A stretch of DNA of 64,000 nucleotides from positions 68,608 to 132,607 of the forward strand of contig NZ_AWZV01000003.1 of assembly GCF_000472545.1 (NCBI RefSeq), read 5' to 3'. The position numbers and the translations under genes are program-made. A model generated the notes under the pieces. That model did no database searches, was not told the origin of the DNA, and was given only the letters and a program-made list of their open reading frames with translations. The stretch's first letter is position 1; every line of letters begins with the position of its first letter. Shown piece by piece: positions 56,855 through 64,000 of this stretch. The stretch is from Burkholderia sp. WSM2232. GTDB taxonomy: Bacteria > Pseudomonadota > Gammaproteobacteria > Burkholderiales > Burkholderiaceae.

Positions 56855-58768
56855 ATGGACCCACGTCTTCTCAGTTACTACAACCGCGAACTGCAGCATG
56901 TTCGCGAGATGGGCGCGGAATTCGCGAGCGCCTATCCGAAGATCGCGGGGCGCCTCGGCATGGAGGGCTTCGAATGCGCCGATCCCTATGTGGAGCGGCT
57001 GCTGGAAGGCTTCGCGTTTCTCGCCGCACGGGTGCAACTGAAACTCGATGCGCAGTACCCGGTGTTCACCCAGCATTTGCTGGAAATGATTTATCCGCAC
57101 TATCTGCTGCCGATTCCGTCGATGGCGGTGGTGCAAATGCATCCCGACGGCACCCAGGATCTGCCCGTTGGCGGTCATACGGTCGCGCGGCACACGGTGC
57201 TGCGCAGCCTGAAGGGTTTCGGCGACCGCACAGCATGCGAGTATCGAACCGCGCACGAAGTCACGCTGTGGCCGCTCGAACTCACCGAGGCGCGCTATTT
57301 CGACACGCCGGCCGCGCTTGCCGCTGCCGGTCTCGTGCCGCCGCCGGGGCGCGAAGTTCGCGCAGGCTTGCGGCTGCGCTTGTCCACCTTGTCCGGCGCG
57401 CAGACCAACATGCTGGCGCTCGACAGCCTGCCGGTTCACCTTGCCGGCGCGGACGAACTACCCAACGTCGTCTACGAGCAGATGCTCGCAAACGGTGCGG
57501 GCTATACGGTCCGGGTGCGAGGCGCGCAGGAAGGCCAATTCGTCAGCGAGCATCATGACGCCGCGGCGCTGCGCGCGCCAGGCTTCGACGAACACGAGGC
57601 GATGCTGCCATACGGCGACCGTTCGTTCAGCGGCTACCGACTGCTGCAGGAATATTTCGCGTGCCCCGAGCGCTTTCGCTTTGTGGAATTCACAGGCTTG
57701 CGCTCCGCGCTCGCACGGGCTCAGGGCAATGAGTTCGAGATCATAGTGTGGCTCGGTCGTGGCGTGGCCAGGCTGCATCATTCGCTCGACGCCGGCAACT
57801 TCAGGCTGTTCTGCACGCCGGCGGTCAACCTGTTCGAGCAGCGGGCCGACCGGATCCATCTGCAGCAAGGCAAGAGCGAGTATCACGTGATCGGCGACCG
57901 CACGCGTCCAATGGATTTCGAGGTGCACAGCGTGCTCGACGTGCAGGGCTATGGCGACAGTCAGGAACCGCAGCAAAGCTTCTTGCCGTTCTATGGCGGC
58001 ACGTCGCGCACCTGGCATCACGCGCAGTCGGCGTTCTATACGTTGCGCCGCGAGCCGCGTCTTCTTTCGGGCAGGCAATTGCAGAACGGTGCGCGGTCCA
58101 GCTATGTGGGCAGCGAGACGTTTATTGCGCTCGTCGACGCCAACGACGCGCCGTACTCCAGCACGCTGCGTCAGCTCGGCTTGAGGGTGTTGTGCACGAA
58201 TCGCGATCTGCCATTGCACATGCCGGTCGGCAAGTCGTACACCGATTTCACGCTGGACACCGACGCGCCGGTCGCATCGATTCGCTGCATCGCCGGTCCG
58301 ACCCGGCCACGCGCGCCGACCGCGACCGGCGAGACCGCATGGCGGCTGATCAGTCACCTGCAGCTCAATTACCTCTCGCTCTTCGAGGACAGCCGTGACG
58401 GCGACCGCGACAGCGAGGGCGAGAAGAATGCCGCGGCATTGCGCGAGATGCTCGGCCTCTATCGCGACGAGTTCGACGCGGCGGCACGCCGGAAGATCGA
58501 GGGCATCAAGCGGGTCGCCGCAAGGCCCGCCACGCGACGGATGCCGGTGCCCGGACCGATCACGTACGGACGCGGCCTTGAAATCACACTGACCTGCAGC
58601 GACGCCGCCTTCGAGGGCAGCAGCGCGTTTCTGCTCGCGTCGGTGCTTCAGCACTTTTTCGCGCGCTACGTCTCGCTGAATTCGTTCACCGAGACTGTCT
58701 TGCGCACCTTCGAACGTAACGAGGTAGCCCGATGGCCCGCCACACCCGGCAAGCGTCCGATCCTTTAG
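56855..58768 (+). CDS. tssF: T6SS baseplate protein TssF
   Basis: A 637-aa baseplate subunit. MDPRLLSYYNRELQHVREMG and EFASAYPKIAGRLGMEGFEC are the family start, followed by DPYVERLLEGFAFLAARVQ and the HLLEMIYPHYLLPIPSM segment. The C-terminal SLNSFTETVLRTFERNEVAR is also typical. It overlaps tssG by 37 bases, the usual arrangement. Confidence 0.95.
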   Translation: MDPRLLSYYNRELQHVREMGAEFASAYPKIAGRLGMEGFECADPYVERLLEGFAFLAARVQLKLDAQYPVFTQHLLEMIYPHYLLPIPSMAVVQMHPDGTQDLPVGGHTVARHTVLRSLKGFGDRTACEYRTAHEVTLWPLELTEARYFDTPAALAAAGLVPPPGREVRAGLRLRLSTLSGAQTNMLALDSLPVHLAGADELPNVVYEQMLANGAGYTVRVRGAQEGQFVSEHHDAAALRAPGFDEHEAMLPYGDRSFSGYRLLQEYFACPERFRFVEFTGLRSALARAQGNEFEIIVWLGRGVARLHHSLDAGNFRLFCTPAVNLFEQRADRIHLQQGKSEYHVIGDRTRPMDFEVHSVLDVQGYGDSQEPQQSFLPFYGGTSRTWHHAQSAFYTLRREPRLLSGRQLQNGARSSYVGSETFIALVDANDAPYSSTLRQLGLRVLCTNRDLPLHMPVGKSYTDFTLDTDAPVASIRCIAGPTRPRAPTATGETAWRLISHLQLNYLSLFEDSRDGDRDSEGEKNAAALREMLGLYRDEFDAAARRKIEGIKRVAARPATRRMPVPGPITYGRGLEITLTCSDAAFEGSSAFLLASVLQHFFARYVSLNSFTETVLRTFERNEVARWPATPGKRPIL

Positions 58769-59748
58769 CGCTCGAGGTCGCGCTGAGCGAACGGCCATTC
58801 GACTTCGAGTTTTTCGAGGCGATGCGCCGGCTCGAATGCGCGTACCCGGACCATCCGCGCTTCGGCCATTCGACCAAGCCTGCCGACGATCCCGTGCGGC
58901 TTGCTCATGCGGCGACGCTCGAGTTCGCGCCGCGCGGCATCGAGCGCTTCGAGCGCGGGGCGCCGGGCTCGCCAGGCACGCTGTACGGGCTGTTTTTCGG
59001 CCTATTCGGACCGAACGGTCCGTTGCCGTTGCATCTGACCGAGCATGCGCTCGAGCGTCAGCGCAACGCGAAGGACACGTCACTCGTGGCGTTTGCCGAC
59101 ATCTTTCATCACCGGATGCTGAGTCTTTTCTACCGCGCGTGGGCCGATGCGCAGCCCACGGTTCAGCTCGATCGTCCCACCGAAGACCGCTTTCGCACGT
59201 ATGTCGGCGCGCTGATTGGAATGGCGGCGCCGCAACTGGCAGGACGCGACGCGCTGCCGGATCAGTACAAACGCTTTTTCGCCGGGCGGCTGGTGCCGCA
59301 GGCCCGCAATGCGGAGGGGCTCAGGGGCTTTCTTGCGCACTACTTCGGCGTGCCCGTTGCGGTGCTCGAATTTATGACGGGCTGGATGCAGTTGCCGCGC
59401 GACACGCACCTGCGAATGGGCGTTGCGGTGGCGTCATTGGGTCGCGACGCGACGCTCGGGGCACATGTGCGGGGCGCGCAGCAACGCTTTCGTTTGCGCA
59501 TCGGGCCGCTGCCGCTTGGCGAGTTCAAGCGGTTTTTGCCGGGCGGCGACGCGCTCGCCGAACTGGTGGCTGCGGTAAAGCTCTACGTGGGCCGGGAAAA
59601 GCGCTGGGACCTGCAGATCGTGCTCAAGAAAGAAGAGGTGCCCGCGACCCATCTCGGCCAGATGGGACGCATGGGGTTCAGCACATGGATCGGCCATTAC
59701 CGCAAGCCCGTGGATGCGGATGAAGTCGTGCTGACGCCGGTCGACTGA
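58732..59748 (+). CDS. tssG: T6SS baseplate protein TssG
   Basis: A 338-aa baseplate subunit. It shows PFDFEFFEAMRRLECAYPDH, LEFAPRGIERFERG, the FGLFGPNGPLPLHLTEHA motif and a C-terminal LGQMGRMGFSTWIGHYR. With TssE, TssF and TssK (not in the window) it makes the wedge. Its start lies within the end of tssF. Confidence 0.95.
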   Translation: MARHTRQASDPLALEVALSERPFDFEFFEAMRRLECAYPDHPRFGHSTKPADDPVRLAHAATLEFAPRGIERFERGAPGSPGTLYGLFFGLFGPNGPLPLHLTEHALERQRNAKDTSLVAFADIFHHRMLSLFYRAWADAQPTVQLDRPTEDRFRTYVGALIGMAAPQLAGRDALPDQYKRFFAGRLVPQARNAEGLRGFLAHYFGVPVAVLEFMTGWMQLPRDTHLRMGVAVASLGRDATLGAHVRGAQQRFRLRIGPLPLGEFKRFLPGGDALAELVAAVKLYVGREKRWDLQIVLKKEEVPATHLGQMGRMGFSTWIGHYRKPVDADEVVLTPVD

Positions 59749-59839
59749 GACCAGGTGAATACATTGCACCGACGCGTTCGCGTCCTGACTTCCAACCGGC
59801 GGCATCAAGCCGGCCACTCTATTTGAAAGGATCGTCATC

Positions 59840-62662
59840 ATGGCCGAGATCAGTCGCGGCGCGCTGTTCGGCAAGCTCAATTCGCTTGCCTACCGGAGCA
59901 TCGAAAGCGCCACCGTGTTTTGCAAACTGCGCGGCAACCCGTATGTCGAAATGGCGCATTGGGTGCATCAGATCCTGCAATTGCAGGACTCCGACCTGCA
60001 CCGTATCGTCAGGCACTTCGACGTGGACCCGTCGAATCTTGCTCGCGATCTGACCGCGGCGCTCGAGCGTCTGCCGCGCGGCAATACGACGATCAGCGAT
60101 CTCTCCGCCGACGTGGAGGAATCGGTCGAGCGCGCCTGGGTCTTCGCCACGCTGATGTTCGGCGAGGCTCAGGTTCGCACGGGCTATCTGCTCGTCGGCG
60201 CGCTGCGCACGCGCCATTTGCGCAACGCGCTGCACGCGTTGTCCGCCGAGTTCGCGAAGGTGAAGGCGGAGGCGCTGGCGGATGCGTTCGGCGAGATCGT
60301 CGCGGGATCGCCGGAAGAGCGCCTTGAGGCGACCGACGGTTTCCGTCTGGGCCTCGCACCTGCGCCCGGCGAAAGCAGCGGCTCCATTGCGCCGGCGCAG
60401 ATGGGCAGACAGCAGGCGTTGCAGCAATTCACGGTGGATCTGAGCGCACAGGCGCACGAGGGCCGGCTCGATTCTGTCGTCGGGCGCGACAGCGAGATTC
60501 GCCAGCTCATCGACATACTCATGCGCCGCCGCCAGAACAATCCGATGCTGGTCGGCGAGGCGGGAGTCGGCAAGACCGCCGTTGTCGAGGGCTTTGCGCT
60601 GCGGATCGCGCGCGGCGACGTGCCTCCGGCGCTCAAGGACGTGGTGGTGCGCACGCTGGATGTCGGGCTGTTGCAGGCCGGCGCCAGCATGAAGGGCGAA
60701 TTCGAGAACCGGCTGCGGCAGGTGATCGACGAAGTACAGGCGTCGCCCAGGCCAGTGATTCTCTTCATCGACGAGGCGCACACACTGGTTGGCGCGGGCG
60801 GCGCGGCCGGCACCTCGGACGCCGCAAATCTGCTCAAGCCGGCGCTCGCGCGAGGCACGCTGCGCACGATCGGCGCGACGACATGGGCCGAGTATCGCAA
60901 GCACATCGAAAAGGACCCGGCCTTGACGCGGCGGTTCCAGACGGTGCCGGTCGACGAGCCCGATGAAGAAAAAGCCATTCTGATGATGCGCGGTGTCGCG
61001 AGCGCGATGGAGCAGCATCACCGGGTGCAGATTCTCGACGAGGCGCTCGAAGCGGCTGTCGCGCTGTCGCATCGTTATATTCCTGCGCGCCAGTTGCCGG
61101 ACAAGTCGGTGAGCCTGCTCGACACGGCTTGTGCGCGGGTGGCGATCAGCCAGCATGCGACGCCTGCCGAAATCGACGACATGTCCAAGCGGATCGAGGC
61201 GCTGGAGACCGAACAGAAAATCATCGAGCGCGAAAGGAGCGTGGGCATCGACGTGACCGAGCGCGAAGCGCGCGTCGCGCTCGCACTCGAGACAGCACGC
61301 GCGCGCCGCTCACAACGCGAGTCGGAATGGGCCGGAGAAAAAGCGCTGGTGGAGCGGATTCTGACGCTGCGTGCGCAACTGCGCGGCGGTAGCGCCGCGG
61401 TTGATAAAGCGAGTGAAGATGTCGCGCGGCCGGCAGAGGGCGAGGCGGACCGGATCACGCAAACGGGCACGGCCTCGGCGCCTGCGTTCGCAGATGTGCC
61501 CGCGCCCGACCCTTCCGCGCAGGCGGACATGCTTGCGGAGCTCAAGCGGCTGCAAGCCGAGCTCGCCGCACTCCAGGGCGAGGCTCCGTTGATCCTGCCG
61601 AGCGTCGATTATCAGGCGGTCGCCTCGGTGGTTTCGGATTGGACCGGCATTCCCGTCGGGCGGATGGTGCGCAGCGAACTGAAGACCGTGATGAATCTGG
61701 CGACCGTGCTGGGCGAGCGCGTGATCGGCCAGGACCATGCGATGGAAGCGATCGCAAAGCGCATTCAAACCTCGCGCGCCGGCCTCGACAATCCTGATCG
61801 TCCGGTTGGCGTGTTCATGCTCGCGGGCACCTCTGGCGTCGGCAAGACCGAGACCGCGCTGGCACTGGCCGAGGCGCTCTACGGCGGCGAGCAGAACCTC
61901 ATCACGATCAACATGAGCGAGTTCCAGGAGGCGCACACGGTGTCCACGCTCAAGGGCGCGCCGCCGGGCTATGTCGGCTACGGCGAGGGCGGCGTGCTGA
62001 CGGAAGCGGTGCGTCGCAAGCCGTATTCCGTGGTGCTGCTCGACGAGATAGAGAAAGCGCATCCGGACGTGCACGAACTGTTCTTTCAGGTCTTCGACAA
62101 GGGCGTGATGGAAGACGGCGAGGGCCGCTCGATCAACTTCCGCAACACGCTGATTCTGCTGACGACGAACATCGGCACGGAACGGATCGCGCAGCTTTGC
62201 AGCCGCCCGGCCGCCGTGCCGGATGCCGAGGCGCTCGCGAAGGCGCTGCGCGAGCCGTTACTGGACGTGTTTCCGCCCGCGCTGCTCGGCCGGCTCGTCG
62301 CGATTCCGTACTTCCCGCTCAGCGTTGACATGCTGGCGCGAATCGTCACGCTGCAGATGAACCGCATCAAGCGTCGCGTGGAGGAGCGCTACCGCGTGTC
62401 GTTCGACTATGACGACGAGGTTATTCGCCTGATCGTCGGGCGCTGCAACGAGAGCGAATCCGGCGGCCGGATGATAGACGCAATACTCACCAACACCATG
62501 TTGCCCGCAATCAGCCGCGAGTTCCTGGCGCGGTTGATCGACGGCGGCGAGATCCGGCAGGTTCGCGTAAGCGTAGAGCAGGGCGATTTCGCGTATTCGT
62601 TCGACGCCTGCGCGCCGGCTGTCACTGTGCCTGCCGATGCGCCTGCCAATGCGCTGGCATAG
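59840..62662 (+). CDS. clpV: T6SS sheath-disassembly ATPase ClpV (TssH)
   Basis: A 940-aa AAA+ unfoldase that recycles contracted TssBC sheaths. The N-domain (1-160) binds the TssC N-terminus. The first AAA+ module has Walker A GEAGVGKTA (239-247) and Walker B VILFIDEAH (about 306-314). A ClpB-type middle domain follows (IEALETEQKIIERERSV). The second AAA+ module has Walker A GTSGVGKTE (about residue 665) and LLDEIEKAHPDVHEL. The linker between middle domain and second module contains an Ala/Pro/Asp-rich insertion (about 520-560). GAAAGG precedes the ATG. Confidence 0.96.
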   Translation: MAEISRGALFGKLNSLAYRSIESATVFCKLRGNPYVEMAHWVHQILQLQDSDLHRIVRHFDVDPSNLARDLTAALERLPRGNTTISDLSADVEESVERAWVFATLMFGEAQVRTGYLLVGALRTRHLRNALHALSAEFAKVKAEALADAFGEIVAGSPEERLEATDGFRLGLAPAPGESSGSIAPAQMGRQQALQQFTVDLSAQAHEGRLDSVVGRDSEIRQLIDILMRRRQNNPMLVGEAGVGKTAVVEGFALRIARGDVPPALKDVVVRTLDVGLLQAGASMKGEFENRLRQVIDEVQASPRPVILFIDEAHTLVGAGGAAGTSDAANLLKPALARGTLRTIGATTWAEYRKHIEKDPALTRRFQTVPVDEPDEEKAILMMRGVASAMEQHHRVQILDEALEAAVALSHRYIPARQLPDKSVSLLDTACARVAISQHATPAEIDDMSKRIEALETEQKIIERERSVGIDVTEREARVALALETARARRSQRESEWAGEKALVERILTLRAQLRGGSAAVDKASEDVARPAEGEADRITQTGTASAPAFADVPAPDPSAQADMLAELKRLQAELAALQGEAPLILPSVDYQAVASVVSDWTGIPVGRMVRSELKTVMNLATVLGERVIGQDHAMEAIAKRIQTSRAGLDNPDRPVGVFMLAGTSGVGKTETALALAEALYGGEQNLITINMSEFQEAHTVSTLKGAPPGYVGYGEGGVLTEAVRRKPYSVVLLDEIEKAHPDVHELFFQVFDKGVMEDGEGRSINFRNTLILLTTNIGTERIAQLCSRPAAVPDAEALAKALREPLLDVFPPALLGRLVAIPYFPLSVDMLARIVTLQMNRIKRRVEERYRVSFDYDDEVIRLIVGRCNESESGGRMIDAILTNTMLPAISREFLARLIDGGEIRQVRVSVEQGDFAYSFDACAPAVTVPADAPANALA

Positions 62663-62725
62663 CGCGAAGGGCGCGCGTGCCGCGAGGAGCTTGGGTTAAC
62701 TGATCTATATGAGGAGTTCAGAAAG

Positions 62726-63736
62726 TTGAGAGCCATTCCAAAGGTCATTCATATCATCTGGATCGGCGGCGATATACCGCAGCGGAACCGCGATTGCATC
62801 GTCACGTTTCCGAGGATGAATCCCGACTGGCAAGTCAATCTCTGGATCGACGCCAACCAGTTGTTGACCGGCGAACGCCGCCGGCAGATCAGCGATCACG
62901 TCAGCGCGCAAAGCGGTGGGCGCGTTTCTGTGGAGCAATGGCAAGACGTCGCGCGGAGCCTTGGGGAAAGCGGCGGCGATGCCGCCACGATCAGCTATCT
63001 GAAAGACTATCTGAACCAGCGCGGCGAGACTCTGCGAGGTATGCGCGCGCAGCAGGTCAACTCCATCATCAACTTTTGCGAGGCGAACGGAATCAAGCTG
63101 CGCGAAGTGCAGCGCGACCTGAAGATGGGCAAGAACGCAGCGATTTATCGCAGCGAACTCGTCAATCGCGGCGCCAACTTCGGCTCGGCCAGCGACATCC
63201 TGCGCATCGAGATTCTTTTGCAGTACGGCGGCATTTATGTCGATACGGACGTCAGTTGCGTGAGTCCGCTCGGCGACATTATCTGCCACCAGTCTTATCC
63301 GCGCTTTTCCGCCGTGAATGCCGTGTGGCGCAACGGCGTGAGCGAAAACGACTGGACAAGTGCGGACTGGTGGCGAGCGAATATTCGCGGAGATGATCCG
63401 CCACCCATCAGCAACTCGATCATCGCCAGCCACGCTCGCAGCAATGGCCTGAAGTCGTATAAGACACTCATCCATAGCAGGTTTCGCTCGCTGAAAACCA
63501 GCGACGACCTGCGCGCCCAGTACCTGAACGACGTGCGCGGAAGCACCATCAAGATGACAGGCCCCACCGCGGCGGCCGAGAGCTCCGGCTTCACGAAACT
63601 GCGCGACCAGATGTTCACGGACCTGGCTAGCTCGCAGAGTCCGGATCAGAGCCTTGAGAACAAGCTATTCATGCGCGATAACTGGTATTTCCCGATGCAC
63701 AAGGTGAGAGACAGCTACTTCCACGACTGGCTTTGA
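62726..63736 (+). CDS. TcdA/TcdB-type glycosyltransferase, probable T6SS effector
   Basis: A 336-aa GT-A glycosyltransferase. The order of motifs matches the catalytic domain of large clostridial toxins: VIHIIWIGGDI at the N-terminus (TcdB Trp102 region), VNLWIDANQLL, then ELVNRGANFGSASDILRIEI and YGGIYVDTDV. Asp157, Arg160, Asp173 and Asp175 have the spacing of TcdB Asp270, Arg273 and the DXD Asp286/Asp288. TIKMTGP and a C-terminal NWYF complete it. TTG 62726 is the start, with GAGGAG nine bases upstream. It lies 63 bases after clpV. There is no signal peptide or membrane domain, as expected for T6SS cargo. The target is unknown. Confidence 0.88.
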   Translation: MRAIPKVIHIIWIGGDIPQRNRDCIVTFPRMNPDWQVNLWIDANQLLTGERRRQISDHVSAQSGGRVSVEQWQDVARSLGESGGDAATISYLKDYLNQRGETLRGMRAQQVNSIINFCEANGIKLREVQRDLKMGKNAAIYRSELVNRGANFGSASDILRIEILLQYGGIYVDTDVSCVSPLGDIICHQSYPRFSAVNAVWRNGVSENDWTSADWWRANIRGDDPPPISNSIIASHARSNGLKSYKTLIHSRFRSLKTSDDLRAQYLNDVRGSTIKMTGPTAAAESSGFTKLRDQMFTDLASSQSPDQSLENKLFMRDNWYFPMHKVRDSYFHDWL

Positions 63737-63842
63737 GCCTTGCGTCATCGGTGCCGCTCAGTTTCCCCGCGTTCGACCGCGCGTCACTGCCTTGTCCCGC
63801 TTGCCGTGCGCCGCGTTTGTCGATTTTTTGCTTTCCGAGGAA

Positions 63843-63870
63843 GGAATAGATCGCGAGTCCCGGCTGTTGT
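63843..63870 (+). promoter_or_regulatory. candidate ECF promoter before the gene cut by the window end
   Basis: GGAATA (63843-63848), 16 bases, TGTTGT (63865-63870). The 30-base element 63843-63872 matches 53514-53543 in both conserved blocks, GGAATAGATCGCG and GCTGTTGTGT, with the same 7-base spacing. A leader of about 35 bases to ATG 63912 is predicted. Confidence 0.7.
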
Positions 63871-63911
63871 GTTCTTCGAAAGACGAACCAACCGCGTCGG
63901 GAGATAAGGCG

Positions 63912-64000
63912 ATGCCAGCAGGAAAGAACAACGATGGATTCGCGGAACTGTCCACACTGAGCGACAGGAATGTCGTGCAGTTCGTGACGAGGCTCATCCA
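63912..64000 (+). CDS. hypothetical protein, N-terminal part (cut by window end)
   Basis: An open frame starts at ATG 63912 and runs off the window after 29 complete codons (MPAGKNNDGFAELSTLSDRN and onwards). GGAGA lies about eight bases upstream. The frame is also open upstream of the ATG, but the ribosome-binding site and promoter motif favour this start. The fragment is too short for a family call. Position after the glycosyltransferase and under the same promoter type suggests another T6SS-linked protein. Confidence 0.55.
   Translation, partial: MPAGKNNDGFAELSTLSDRNVVQFVTRLI

Noticed and set aside
59819..61156. 445-codon minus-strand frame opposite clpV
   Set aside because: Shadow of the conserved ATPase gene, rich in Arg and His.
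63758..63997. 79-codon minus-strand frame at the window end
   Set aside because: It lies opposite a frame with a good ribosome-binding site and promoter motif, and looks compositionally random.

Overview
The window is high-GC DNA from a member of the Burkholderiaceae, most like Paraburkholderia, Burkholderia or Caballeronia. Pointers are the C-terminus of a 3-hydroxybutyrate oligomer hydrolase, two DUF4148 exported proteins, DUF2968- and DUF3331-type proteins, a motAB pair and a Burkholderia-style type VI secretion (T6SS) gene order. No rRNA, tRNA, CRISPR array, insertion sequence or phage gene was seen.

Bases 1-23,200 are mostly housekeeping genes: exonuclease III, motAB, a DUF2252 protein, a polysaccharide deacetylase, an SDR, a sirtuin, a DUF938 methyltransferase, 6-phosphogluconate dehydrogenase, an NlpD-like lipoprotein, threonine aldolase, an MFS exporter and glycogen phosphorylase. 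This part is rich in short tandem repeats: 7-bp arrays between genes, and 15-bp and 12-bp arrays inside genes. Bases 23,390-30,291 hold a cusCBAF-type copper/silver efflux operon headed by a small Cys/Met-rich exported protein.

Bases 30,500-41,900 are accessory. A MocR-type regulator is divergent from a class II (catabolic) HMG-CoA reductase, followed by a small membrane protein and a TctA-family permease, which suggests uptake and breakdown of mevalonate or a related acid. The operator-like sequence between regulator and reductase recurs with identical spacing 3.8 kb away, before a histidine-kinase-like gene. That kinase has a paralogue with damaged ATP-binding motifs; BON and DUF3331 genes lie between the two.

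Bases 41,945-64,000 appear to form one regulatory unit. An ECF sigma factor and its membrane anti-sigma factor lie 10 kb from a T6SS cluster (tssB, tssC, hcp, tssE, tssF, tssG, clpV). A divergent three-gene operon encodes a FecR-like exported protein, a membrane protein with a c-type heme motif, and a Ser/Thr kinase. A bipartite element, GGAATA-N16-TGTT, occurs upstream of the sigma gene, the FecR operon, tssB (twice) and the gene cut by the window end. I infer that the sigma factor controls itself, the T6SS and the sensory operon. Directly after clpV lies a compact glycosyltransferase with the catalytic signature of the Clostridioides difficile TcdA/TcdB domain, a likely T6SS effector. The promoter regulon and this toxin-like enzyme are the most notable content.
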